From DUPQ01 sp964563155 (lineage in GTDB: Bacteria; Bacillota; Clostridia; DUPQ01), in NCBI GenBank assembly GCA_964563155.1, contig CAZLVL010000011.1:1-64000 (forward strand): DNA of 64,000 nt, given 5' to 3'. Below the pieces are notes generated by a model that had not been told where the DNA came from, ran no database searches, and saw only the letters and a list, made by a program, of their open reading frames with translations. The translations under genes were made by a program, and so were the position numbers. Position 1 is the stretch's first letter. Every line of letters begins with the position of its first letter. Positions 43,959 to 52,561 of the stretch are shown here, piece by piece.

Positions 43959-45488
43959 ATGACTTATTTACTAGGAATAGATGTGGGAACATCTGCTACA
44001 AAAACAGTACTATTTGATGAAAGAGGAAAGGTAATATCTTCGTCTTCATATGAATATCCCATGTATCAACCAAGACCTGGCTGGGCTGAACAAGACCCAG
44101 ATGACTGGTGGAAGGCTGTGGTTTTTACCTGTAATGACCTTTTAGACAAGACTGGAATTGATAAAGAATCAATTTTGGGTATTGGAGTTTCTGGACAAAT
44201 GCATGGTCTAGTTCTTTTAGATGAAAAAGACCAACTATTATACAATTCCATCATCTGGTGTGACCAAAGGACAGATAAAGAAGCACAAGATTTAGAAGAC
44301 TTAGTTGGAAGAGATAAACTAATTAGTCTTACAGCAAATCCAGCTATTACAGGTTTTACTGCTGCAAAGATTTTATGGGTACAAAAGAATCTTCCTGATA
44401 TATATAAAAAGGTAAAAAAGATCATGTTGCCTAAAGACTATATAGTCTACAAGCTAACTGGGGAGTTTTCTCATGATGTTTCAGATGGCTCTGGCATGCA
44501 GTTGATGGATATTAGAAAGAGGGATTTTTCTTCAGAGATTTTAGATAAACTCTCCATTGAAAGAAAACTTTTGGGACAAATGTATGAATCAGCCCACTGT
44601 GTTGGAAAAGTAAGTAAAAGTGCAGCCAAAAAAACTGGGCTTTCCACCTCATCTTATGTGGCAGCGGGAGGGGGAGACCAGGCTTGTGGAGCTGTTGGAA
44701 ATGGGATTGTAGAAGAAGGTATTGTTTCTTCAACCATTGGTAGCTCAGGGGTAGTATTTGCCCACACTGATAAGCTTCATATTGACCCTAAGGGAAGAAT
44801 CCATACCCTTTGTCATGCTGTTCCAGGTGCCTACCATATTATGGGTGTTACCCAAGGAGCAGGTTTATCCTTAAAGTGGTTTAGGGATAACTTTTGCCAA
44901 CTAGAAGAGGAAATGGCTAATAATGAAGGGGTGGATGTATATGTCATTTTAGATAGGATGGCAAAGGATATAAAGATAGGGGCAGAAGGTCTTGTGTTTT
45001 TACCTTATCTTATGGGTGAAAGATCCCCTCATTTAGATCCCTATTCATCTGGTGTCTTTTTTGGTATAACCCCTATGCACACAAAAGCCCACTTTATTAG
45101 GGCAATCTTAGAAGGTGTAGTCTATTCTTTAAGAGATAGTTTGGAGATAATAAAAAATCAAATGAGTATAGACATTAAAGAGGTCAGACTCTCTGGTGGG
45201 GGAGCTAAAAGCCCTCTTTGGAATGCCATGCAGGCAGATGTCTTTAAGAGCAATGTAGCCTTAACTGATAATCAAGAAGGACCAGCTCAAGGTGCTGCTA
45301 TTTTAGCAGGTGTAGCCTCTGAACTTTATAAGAGTGTGCCTGATGCTTGTAAAGACCTTATAATTACTAGCTCCAAAAGAGAATATGATTTGGATAAGGC
45401 CCAGCAATATGATGACTTTTACAAGGTTTACGTCTCTTTGTATCCAGCCTTAAAGGATAATTTCAAGCTTTTAAGGGATCTGTTATAA
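43959..45488 (+). CDS. xylB: Xylulokinase (FGGY carbohydrate kinase)
   Basis: This 509-residue kinase phosphorylates D-xylulose. N-terminal LLGIDVGTSATKTVLFD and PGWAEQDPDDWW, the catalytic Asp region GGGDQACGAVGNGIV, and the C-terminal LSGGGAKSPLWNAMQADV fit XylB closely. AAAGGAG precedes the ATG. It lies 14 bases after tcdA, an unusual partner; no xylose isomerase or transporter is nearby, so it may be a leftover of a dispersed pentose pathway. Confidence 0.9.
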   Translation: MTYLLGIDVGTSATKTVLFDERGKVISSSSYEYPMYQPRPGWAEQDPDDWWKAVVFTCNDLLDKTGIDKESILGIGVSGQMHGLVLLDEKDQLLYNSIIWCDQRTDKEAQDLEDLVGRDKLISLTANPAITGFTAAKILWVQKNLPDIYKKVKKIMLPKDYIVYKLTGEFSHDVSDGSGMQLMDIRKRDFSSEILDKLSIERKLLGQMYESAHCVGKVSKSAAKKTGLSTSSYVAAGGGDQACGAVGNGIVEEGIVSSTIGSSGVVFAHTDKLHIDPKGRIHTLCHAVPGAYHIMGVTQGAGLSLKWFRDNFCQLEEEMANNEGVDVYVILDRMAKDIKIGAEGLVFLPYLMGERSPHLDPYSSGVFFGITPMHTKAHFIRAILEGVVYSLRDSLEIIKNQMSIDIKEVRLSGGGAKSPLWNAMQADVFKSNVALTDNQEGPAQGAAILAGVASELYKSVPDACKDLIITSSKREYDLDKAQQYDDFYKVYVSLYPALKDNFKLLRDLL

Positions 45489-45553
45489 AAAAAGAGATTA
45501 GTTACTAAAGAAAGATATGGATCTTAAAAGAGGATTACATTTGTTTTTGCCAA

Positions 45554-45582
45554 TTGCATAGGAAAAATTGTTAAGGTATAAT
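45554..45582 (+). promoter_or_regulatory. Promoter of the surface-sugar block
   Basis: TTGCAT and a perfect TATAAT are spaced by 17 bases, about 50 bases before the glycosyltransferase start. Confidence 0.75.
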
Positions 45583-45632
45583 AATTGTAATATTAGATAT
45601 ACAAAAATATATAGATATTATTGGAGAATGAA

Positions 45633-46691
45633 ATGGCCTATACCATAGGCATCGACTTGACATTTATAAAAGACGATAAAAAGGCAGTGGGAAATGAAAT
45701 TTCCGCCTTAAGTATTGTAGAAGGCATATACAAGAATGCAGGTAAGAATGACTTTATAATTTTTGCATGTGAAAAAAATGCTGAGCAATTAAAAGAAAAG
45801 TATCCCTTATTTAACATTGTATCTACAAAAAGTGGAAGAAGGTTCTATAAAAAGTTTTTACCCTGGTACTTGAAAAATAATAAAATTGATATTATTTATT
45901 ATCCCCAATATTCCAAGCTTTTAAACTTTAAGCTTAAGGCAAAAATTGTTATGACCTCCCATGGAATAATTAGAAGAGATGACTTTTTAATATCAGATAA
46001 GCTTTTAAAATACATCATGAAAAGGGTAAATAAGATTATAGCTGTATCTGATTTTGTAAAAAGAGAATTGACAGAGAAAAAAGGCTTTGATCCTGAAAAA
46101 ATATATGTTATACCCAACCCTTTGGCCTATATGGACGAAATAAGGGATTTGGTCTACAAGAAAAAACACATTGTAGCTGTGGGAAATGACCAGCCTCAAA
46201 AAAATATAATGCTTATTGTAAAGGCCTTTGAAAAACTAGTGGACAAGATTGAGCATGATTTAGTTTTAATAGGAGATATTTCTCAAAAGGGTGAGATTTA
46301 CAGGTATTTAGTGGATACAGGCCTTTCTGATAGGGTAGTGGTAACAGGTAAGGTGGGAAGAGATACCCTTTTTGGTTACTACAAAAACACAGACCTTTTT
46401 GTAAATGCCTCTCGCTATGAAGGATTTGGCTTAGCTCCTTTAGAGGCTATGGTCTATCAGGTGCCAGTTTTAAGCACACCTGTACCTTCTATTAGTGAAA
46501 TAGGAAATGTTTCCTTTGATGGTAATTTAACTTTTGACAGTAATGAGCAAGAAATAGCAGATAAAATGTTGGCCCTTTTAAATTCACAAAAGGATTTAGA
46601 GAGTTTGAAAAGGAGGTCAGAAGGCATTTTAGACTATTTCAGCCTAGATAGTATAGGCAAAAAATATATACAAGTGTTTGAAAATGTATAA
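45633..46691 (+). CDS. GT4-family glycosyltransferase
   Basis: This 352-residue GT-B transferase has the C-terminal donor-binding signature NASRYEGFGLAPLEAM (Ex7E motif) and the MTSHGIIRRDDFL loop of GT4 enzymes. It probably adds a sugar to a cell-surface glycan or lipid on the cytoplasmic side. I chose ATG 45633 because GGAG at 45623-45626 is placed for it; a TTG 12 bases upstream is in frame. Its last codons overlap the 5' end of a transposase remnant, so the natural C-terminus may have been altered by insertion. Confidence 0.85.
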   Translation: MAYTIGIDLTFIKDDKKAVGNEISALSIVEGIYKNAGKNDFIIFACEKNAEQLKEKYPLFNIVSTKSGRRFYKKFLPWYLKNNKIDIIYYPQYSKLLNFKLKAKIVMTSHGIIRRDDFLISDKLLKYIMKRVNKIIAVSDFVKRELTEKKGFDPEKIYVIPNPLAYMDEIRDLVYKKKHIVAVGNDQPQKNIMLIVKAFEKLVDKIEHDLVLIGDISQKGEIYRYLVDTGLSDRVVVTGKVGRDTLFGYYKNTDLFVNASRYEGFGLAPLEAMVYQVPVLSTPVPSISEIGNVSFDGNLTFDSNEQEIADKMLALLNSQKDLESLKRRSEGILDYFSLDSIGKKYIQVFENV

Positions 46692-47097
46692 AAAACAAGA
46701 AGACCAAGTTAATATCTATTCTTTCATCACTCCCTTTGGGGGAGGCTTAAGTGAAGAAAATCGCTGGGTAGAATATGCCAATAAGATACCTTGGGCTGAG
46801 TTTGAAAAGATATATGCTGAAAAGTTTTCTAGGTCTGGAGCTCCTGCAAAGCCTTTGCGTTTGGTTTTAGGGGCATATATATTAAAAAATGAATATAATT
46901 TTTCATATAGGGCCATTATTGAAGAAATTAGAGAAAATCCATATTTGCAATATTTCATTGGTCTAAATGAATATTCATATACTGCTCCTTTGAGCGAATC
47001 CTTGCTTTATTCTTTCTCAAAAAGATTTACAGCTCTAGAATTAGATTACATAGAGCAGGTCTTAAATGAGATAAAAAAGGATATCAAAATTGGTTGA
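46684..47097 (+). pseudogene. Transposase N-terminal fragment (DUF772, IS1182/IS5-like)
   Basis: The 137-residue frame carries the DUF772 N-terminal domain of IS1182/IS5-group transposases (KPLRLVLGAYILKNEYNFSYRA and ENPYLQYFIGL). Full proteins are 450 residues or more with a DDE catalytic domain; this one stops after the N-terminal domain and no catalytic part follows in the next 100 bases. It overlaps the glycosyltransferase stop codon by 8 bases. I see no terminal repeats. Dead remnant is the best reading. Confidence 0.8.
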
Positions 47098-47205
47098 TTA
47101 CTTTTAAGATGACCATTATACTCTTTACTAAGTAGAACATATAGTAATATAATTAACCTAATTATGCTATTGTTATTTAGCAGTAAAATTGTATTGGAGA
47201 TTTAC

Positions 47206-49077
47206 ATGAGAAAAAAAATTTGGTCGATCGTATTAATTGCTATTCTTTTGTTGAGTACAGTGTCTTGTAATAATAATCCTGGATTATCACCTAGTCCATC
47301 TAATAGTCAAAATCCTAATGAAACTAATACGCAAGAGCCAACACCAACAGCAAGTAATACCGAAAATCCTGAGCCTACAAACAGTGTAGAGCCCACCGAG
47401 ACTAGTAGTCCCCAACCAAGTAAAGACCCCCATGAACTAGCAATTGAAGAAAGAGAAGCCTTAGAGGCCCAAAGAAAAGAAGAGGATGGGGAGTTCTATG
47501 TTCCTCTAAAACCTTTGGATGCTCCTGCTGAAAAACCTAATGGTGATGATGTTAGGGCTCTATACATTTTAGATGCCATTATTTCTAAAAACTTAGGTAG
47601 TAAAGATATGGCTGATTGGAGAATCGATAGGCTAGAAGACAAGAATGTCCAACTTTACAAAGAATATGTAATAGCTTTGGCTGAAAAAGACTATACAAAG
47701 ATTAACGAGCTAAAATATCTAGAGACTAGTCTTACAGTAATAGAAAAACTTATTGGTATTGTTTTAGGTTCTGAAATGAATGCCATTGTTTTTGATATTA
47801 AAAGTGGAGACGGGGAGATTAGTATTCCTGTAAAGGCAGAGGCCGTCTTAAGTGTTCAAGATAAAAGCAGAAGAATGGAAGAGGTTGAAAAGTTCTTAAA
47901 GATTATGAAGGAATATGGTATCTATACCATTGGTAGAGTAACCTCTTTTCAAGATAATCTTTTAGCCAGCCACCAAGATTACAAACATGCTATTAAAAAC
48001 ACTGATGGTTCTATTTGGCTAGATGATAACCGTTCAGCCTGGGTAGATGCCTTTGATGATTGGGTACAAGACTACAACATTGCTGTGGCTAAAGAAGGTG
48101 CTTTAGCAGGCTTTGATGAAATAAATTTTGACTATGTAAGATTTCCTGAAGGAAGAAAATGGGGACAATATTATCATGAATACATGAAAAATCATGGTGG
48201 TGTTAGATCTGATGATATTATTTATGGCTACTTGGCAAAGGCCTATGAAGCCCTAGCCCCATATAATGTAAATGTTAGTGCAGATATTTTTGGTTTGGTT
48301 TCTAGACAATGGGATTCAGATGACTGCTTTAAAATAGGGCAAAACTGGTATAAGGTTGCTCCAGTAGTAGACTATATTTGTCCCATGATTTATCCCAGCC
48401 ATTATTCAACTGGTTGGTATGGTTTTGAATATCCAGACCAAAACCCATATGGTATGGTCCTAAATGCCATGATGGATTCTATAGAAAAAAATTCTGCTTT
48501 TAAAGATAAGGCTAAAATTCGCTTGTGGATACAAGACTTCACAGCAAGATACTTGTATACAGCAGACAATATCTTTCATTACAGAAATGAACAATTATAT
48601 GACCAAGTTAGAGCCTTAAGAGAATTAGGGGCCTTCCAATATATGTTTTGGAATAATGGGGTAGACCAGTATGCTGAAAAGTATCTCTTCCCTCAAAATC
48701 AAAGTGAATATCCTAAGATTGAACCAGGAAAAGACTATTTAGGAAGGACTCCAGCAGATACAGCTAGAAGGTTCCTTTCAGTTTTGACCAATCCCAGCGA
48801 GTCTACTAAGTATCTACTTTATGTTTTAGTTCCCATAGACAGTAGAGAAGAGCACTATGATGTTTGGTTGGAAAAAGAATTCCCAGATTTGAGAGCAATT
48901 AAAATGTTAGGCTATAATGTAGATTCTTTTGAAATTACCGATTCTGATGGTAATGAAGCGGATGTAACTGTAACTTTGAGATATAATGTAGGTGATGACC
49001 CTGAACAGGTCTACAGAACAAGTACATGGAAGGCTGTAAAAGAATATAATGTGTGGAAAGTCTTTCCAGATTTTTAG
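47206..49077 (+). CDS. Lipoprotein with DUF4015 glycoside hydrolase-like domain
   Basis: This 623-residue protein starts with a lipoprotein signal (lipobox STVSC, lipidated Cys21) followed by about 50 residues rich in Ser, Thr, Pro, Asn and Glu that would span the cell wall. The DUF4015 barrel follows, with AIVFDIKSGDG, GRVTSFQDNLLA and GFDEINFDYVRFPEG. A segment of about 55 residues is inserted between the first strand (RALYILDA) and AIVFDIKSGDG. The C-terminal 100 residues look like a separate NTF2-like domain. TTGGAG precedes the chosen ATG. Probably acts on an extracellular polysaccharide; activity unproven. Confidence 0.82.
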   Translation: MRKKIWSIVLIAILLLSTVSCNNNPGLSPSPSNSQNPNETNTQEPTPTASNTENPEPTNSVEPTETSSPQPSKDPHELAIEEREALEAQRKEEDGEFYVPLKPLDAPAEKPNGDDVRALYILDAIISKNLGSKDMADWRIDRLEDKNVQLYKEYVIALAEKDYTKINELKYLETSLTVIEKLIGIVLGSEMNAIVFDIKSGDGEISIPVKAEAVLSVQDKSRRMEEVEKFLKIMKEYGIYTIGRVTSFQDNLLASHQDYKHAIKNTDGSIWLDDNRSAWVDAFDDWVQDYNIAVAKEGALAGFDEINFDYVRFPEGRKWGQYYHEYMKNHGGVRSDDIIYGYLAKAYEALAPYNVNVSADIFGLVSRQWDSDDCFKIGQNWYKVAPVVDYICPMIYPSHYSTGWYGFEYPDQNPYGMVLNAMMDSIEKNSAFKDKAKIRLWIQDFTARYLYTADNIFHYRNEQLYDQVRALRELGAFQYMFWNNGVDQYAEKYLFPQNQSEYPKIEPGKDYLGRTPADTARRFLSVLTNPSESTKYLLYVLVPIDSREEHYDVWLEKEFPDLRAIKMLGYNVDSFEITDSDGNEADVTVTLRYNVGDDPEQVYRTSTWKAVKEYNVWKVFPDF

Positions 49078-49086
49078 GAGGAGAAT

Positions 49087-49842
49087 TTGAAAGCTGTGGT
49101 ATTAGCTGCCGGTAAGGGCAGCAGAATTGGATCCGAAAAAGAAGGTATCCCCAAGGTTTTGCGTCAATTAAACCAAAAGTCAATGATAGATTATGTCCTA
49201 GATCAATTGTCTTTTGCTGATGAAATTATCTTGGTGGTTGGATATAAAAAAGAGGAAGTTTTTGAATACTTGGGAACAAGTCATTCTTATGCAGTTCAAG
49301 ATGAGCAACTAGGTACAGGCCATGCTGTTAAGTGTGCCAGTGAGTTTTTTGCTGATTATGATGGGCCTGTCTTGGTTACCTTTGGAGATATGCCCCTTTT
49401 AACCAGTAAGACCTATAAAAAAGCTCTAGAGCAATACAAAAAGAGCATAAAGGATAAGGATCCCTTGGCTTGCATACTTTTATCTAACATTTTAAAGGAT
49501 GTGGATTTACCTTATGGTAGAATTATTAGAGATAAAAAGGGTAAATTTGTAAAGATTGTGGAAGAACCTGATTGTGATGAAGAGCAAAAGAAAATTAGAG
49601 AAGTTTTCTTTGGAGTTATGCTTTTTAATGGAATAAAACTAGCAAAAGCTTTAAAGATGTTAAACAATAATAATGCACAAAATGAATATTACCTAACAGA
49701 TCTACCCCAGATATTTATGGATGAGTCTGAAAAGGTTGAAGTTTGTACAGTGGACGCTCAAGAAGAAATATTTGGTATAAATACCTTAGAAGATCTAAAA
49801 AGAGCAGAAGGAATAATAAAGGCAAGAAAAGATAATGATTAA
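49087..49842 (+). CDS. Single-domain GlmU-like sugar-1-phosphate uridylyltransferase
   Basis: This 251-residue nucleotidyltransferase resembles only the N-terminal half of GlmU: LAAGKGSRIGSEKEGIPKVL, QDEQLGTGHAVKCA and the metal-binding TFGDMPLL. The left-handed beta-helix acetyltransferase domain is absent. The GlmU motif around Asn-Thr-Gly is replaced by VFFGVMLFN, so the sugar pocket probably differs. Translation starts at TTG, 4 bases after AGGAGGAG. The neighbours are a phosphohexomutase and an epimerase, pointing to UDP-sugar supply. Confidence 0.85.
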   Translation: MKAVVLAAGKGSRIGSEKEGIPKVLRQLNQKSMIDYVLDQLSFADEIILVVGYKKEEVFEYLGTSHSYAVQDEQLGTGHAVKCASEFFADYDGPVLVTFGDMPLLTSKTYKKALEQYKKSIKDKDPLACILLSNILKDVDLPYGRIIRDKKGKFVKIVEEPDCDEEQKKIREVFFGVMLFNGIKLAKALKMLNNNNAQNEYYLTDLPQIFMDESEKVEVCTVDAQEEIFGINTLEDLKRAEGIIKARKDND

Positions 49843-51244
49843 ATTTGGAACAGGTGGATGGAGAGAAATTATTGGAGATGGCTTTACAAAGGCAAATATC
49901 CAACTTCTCATCCAAGCCCTATGTGACTATATCTACATAAATAAAATGGCCCATAAGCCTGTAATAATTGGCTATGACAGAAGATTTTTATCTGACGAAG
50001 GGGCCAAATGGGCAGCTGAGGTCTTTAGTGGTAATGATATAAAGGTGCACTTTATATATAAAAATTCCCCAACCCCTTTAATAATGTTTCAAGTAAAGCA
50101 AGAAGAAGCTTTCTTTGGGATAGCAGTTACAGCTAGCCATAATCCTGCCATTTATAATGGGATTAAGCTATTTACAGAAGGTGGAAGAGATGCGTCCCTT
50201 GAAATGACAGATAAACTAGAAGAACAAATTAAGCTAGTAGACAAGATTAAAATAAAAGACTTTGATAAGGCAAAAAAAGAAGGCCTAATAGAGATTATTG
50301 ATCCTTTTAATGAATACATTGATGGCATTATGACCTTTTTAAATAATCAAGCTGTTATAAAGGCTAGATTGAGGATTTTACTAGACCCTATGTATGGAGT
50401 ATCTAAGACCTCTTTACAAACCATTTTATTGACCTTAAGGTGTGATGTGGATGTAATTAATGAAAGAAGAGATACTTTATTTGGTGGGAAATTACCTTCT
50501 CCCAATGCTGCTACCTTACAAAGATTATCTACTTTAGTTGTAGAAGAAGCCTATGACTTAGGCCTTGCTACCGATGGAGATGCAGACCGTTTAGGAGTTA
50601 TTGATGACAAGGGAGTTTTTGTAAATCCCAATGAAATAATGATGCTACTTTACTACTATCTAGTTAAGTACAAAAAGTGGGAAGGGGATGTGGTAAGAAA
50701 CATTGCAACCACCCACATCCTAGATGAAATGGCCAAAGACCTAGGTTTCAAATGCCATGAGGTTCCTGTAGGCTTTAAGCACATAAGTTCAAAAATAGAG
50801 GAAACTAATGCTGTTCTAGGGGGTGAGTCCAGTGGTGGGCTAACCGTTAGAGGACATATCTTTGGTAAAGATGGAATTTTTGCAGCTTCTCTTTTGGTAG
50901 AAATGATATCTGTTACAAAAAAGAAGATTTCAGAGCTTCTAGATGAAATTTATGATAAGTATGGCTTTAGAGCTATGGATGAAAATGCCTATGACTTTAA
51001 AAAAGAAGAAAAGGATAGAATCCAAAAAGCTATTTTTGATGAAAAAAATCTTCCTGATTTAGGGTACCCTGTAAAAAGGGTTAGTTATGAAGATGGCTTA
51101 AAGATATATTTAGAAAATGGGGGCTGGTTGGTTGCTAGATTTTCTGGTACTGAACCTGTTCTTAGAGTATTTTCAGAGATGCCCAGCTTAGATGAAGCTA
51201 AAAAAATATCAAAAATAATGAAAGAATATTTGAGGTTGAACTAA
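49835..51244 (+). CDS. Phosphoglucomutase/phosphomannomutase family
   Basis: This 469-residue alpha-D-phosphohexomutase has the phosphoserine loop TASHNPAIYNGIK, the metal loop ATDGDADRLG, the sugar loop GGESSGGL and the phosphate loop RFSGTEPVLR. It should convert a hexose 6-phosphate to a 1-phosphate for the uridylyltransferase it overlaps by 8 bases. Length fits the PGM/PMM group rather than GlmM. Stop and next start share a base (TAATG). Confidence 0.9.
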   Translation: MIKFGTGGWREIIGDGFTKANIQLLIQALCDYIYINKMAHKPVIIGYDRRFLSDEGAKWAAEVFSGNDIKVHFIYKNSPTPLIMFQVKQEEAFFGIAVTASHNPAIYNGIKLFTEGGRDASLEMTDKLEEQIKLVDKIKIKDFDKAKKEGLIEIIDPFNEYIDGIMTFLNNQAVIKARLRILLDPMYGVSKTSLQTILLTLRCDVDVINERRDTLFGGKLPSPNAATLQRLSTLVVEEAYDLGLATDGDADRLGVIDDKGVFVNPNEIMMLLYYYLVKYKKWEGDVVRNIATTHILDEMAKDLGFKCHEVPVGFKHISSKIEETNAVLGGESSGGLTVRGHIFGKDGIFAASLLVEMISVTKKKISELLDEIYDKYGFRAMDENAYDFKKEEKDRIQKAIFDEKNLPDLGYPVKRVSYEDGLKIYLENGGWLVARFSGTEPVLRVFSEMPSLDEAKKISKIMKEYLRLN

Positions 51245-52176
51245 TGATATTAGTTACAGGAGGGGCTGGATTTATTGGGTCCCACATAGTTGATTTATTA
51301 ATCCAAAGAGGCCATGAGGTGCTGGTCTTAGATAACTTAAGCTCAGGGGAAATGAGAAATCTTAACCCTAAGGCTCACTTTGTTAAAGGGGACATAAATA
51401 ACTTAGAAGATATTGAGATGCTTTTTGAGAAATATAGTATTGAAGGTATTAGCCATCAAGCAGCTCAAATCTCTGTACCTGTGTCCATGAAAAACCCTCA
51501 GTTGGATGTGCACACCAATATTATTGGTACCTTAAACCTTTTAACTCTAGGACAAAAAAATGGCCTTAAAAGGTTTGTATTTGCTTCATCAGCAGCCATT
51601 TATGGTAACCCTCAATATTTACCTATTGATGAGAGCCATCCTAAAAACCCTCTTTCTTTTTATGGCCTATCCAAGCTTACAGCAGAGTCTTGTATTAAGA
51701 TAATCTGTGAAAATAATGGTATAAACTATGCAATTTTAAGATATGCCAATGTGTATGGTCCAAGACAAAAGGACGAAGGTGAAGGTGGAGTGGTTGCTGT
51801 TTTTGCCAATCGAATGGTGGATAATAAAGACTGCTATATCTTTGGAGATGGAAAACAAACTAGGGATTTTGTCTTTGTAAAAGATATAGCTATGGCAAAT
51901 GTTTTAGCCTTAGAAGGTAAAAATGATATAGTTAGTAATGTATCAACAGCTATTTATACAGATATAAATGACTTGTTTAGTAAGATGAAAGATTTAATTG
52001 GCTATGAGAAAAATGCCATTTATGGCCCTCCAAGAGAGGCTGATATAAAAGACAGTTACATGAAAAATGATGATATACATAAATTGCTTATGTGGGATGC
52101 AAAATATGATCTTAACAGGGGATTGAGAGAGACAGTAGATTATTTTAAAAATGAAAAGACTTCTAAAAAGACATAA
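51244..52176 (+). CDS. NAD-dependent nucleotide-sugar epimerase (GalE-like)
   Basis: This 310-residue short-chain dehydrogenase has the NAD loop VTGGAGFIGSHIVD, the catalytic Ser-Tyr-Lys set (ASSAAIYG and the YGLSK motif), and the NVYGPRQ region. Closest in layout to UDP-glucose or UDP-GlcNAc 4-epimerases. It is coupled to the mutase upstream and overlaps the GtrA gene by 26 bases. The specific sugar is not readable. Confidence 0.88.
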   Translation: MILVTGGAGFIGSHIVDLLIQRGHEVLVLDNLSSGEMRNLNPKAHFVKGDINNLEDIEMLFEKYSIEGISHQAAQISVPVSMKNPQLDVHTNIIGTLNLLTLGQKNGLKRFVFASSAAIYGNPQYLPIDESHPKNPLSFYGLSKLTAESCIKIICENNGINYAILRYANVYGPRQKDEGEGGVVAVFANRMVDNKDCYIFGDGKQTRDFVFVKDIAMANVLALEGKNDIVSNVSTAIYTDINDLFSKMKDLIGYEKNAIYGPPREADIKDSYMKNDDIHKLLMWDAKYDLNRGLRETVDYFKNEKTSKKT

Positions 52177-52540
52177 AACTTTTATAACCTATTTTATTAT
52201 TGGGACTATAGCCACTGTAGTGGATATTATTCTTCTTTATATTCTATCTGATTTGTTATCCATAAATGTAATAGTTTCTAATGCAATAAGTGTCTTTTGT
52301 TCTATCCTTTTAAGCTTCTATCTTAATGCAAGATTTAACTTTAAAAAGACTGATAAACTCTTTTTAAAGTTCTTAAGTTTCTTTGGAGTATTTTTGGTAT
52401 CAGGGATTATCATAGGCTCTTTAGTCTTTGCCTACTTGTATGAAACAGCAGGATTATATAAGTTTTTTGCTAAGATTATTTCGGTTATGGTAGCTGGTAC
52501 TATACAGTTTTTATTTAACAACTATGTAACATTTAAATAA
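52151..52540 (+). CDS. GtrA family membrane protein
   Basis: This 129-residue protein has four membrane helices and the GtrA layout: YFIIGTIATVVDIILLYIL near the start, AISVFCSILLSFYLNARFNFKK in the middle and QFLFNNYVTF at the end. GtrA proteins are thought to move lipid-linked sugars across the membrane. Its position after mutase and epimerase supports a surface-glycan role. It overlaps the epimerase by 26 bases. Confidence 0.88.
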   Translation: MKRLLKRHKTFITYFIIGTIATVVDIILLYILSDLLSINVIVSNAISVFCSILLSFYLNARFNFKKTDKLFLKFLSFFGVFLVSGIIIGSLVFAYLYETAGLYKFFAKIISVMVAGTIQFLFNNYVTFK

Positions 52541-52554
52541 GGACATGGTATAAT
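52526..52554 (+). promoter_or_regulatory. Extended -10 promoter directly before ftsQ
   Basis: GTAACA (4 of 6 matches to the -35) and TGGTATAAT are correctly spaced. The predicted start, 7 bases after the -10, is about 52561, at or one base before the ftsQ ATG. Confidence 0.55.
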
Positions 52555-52561
52555 TTTTCCT

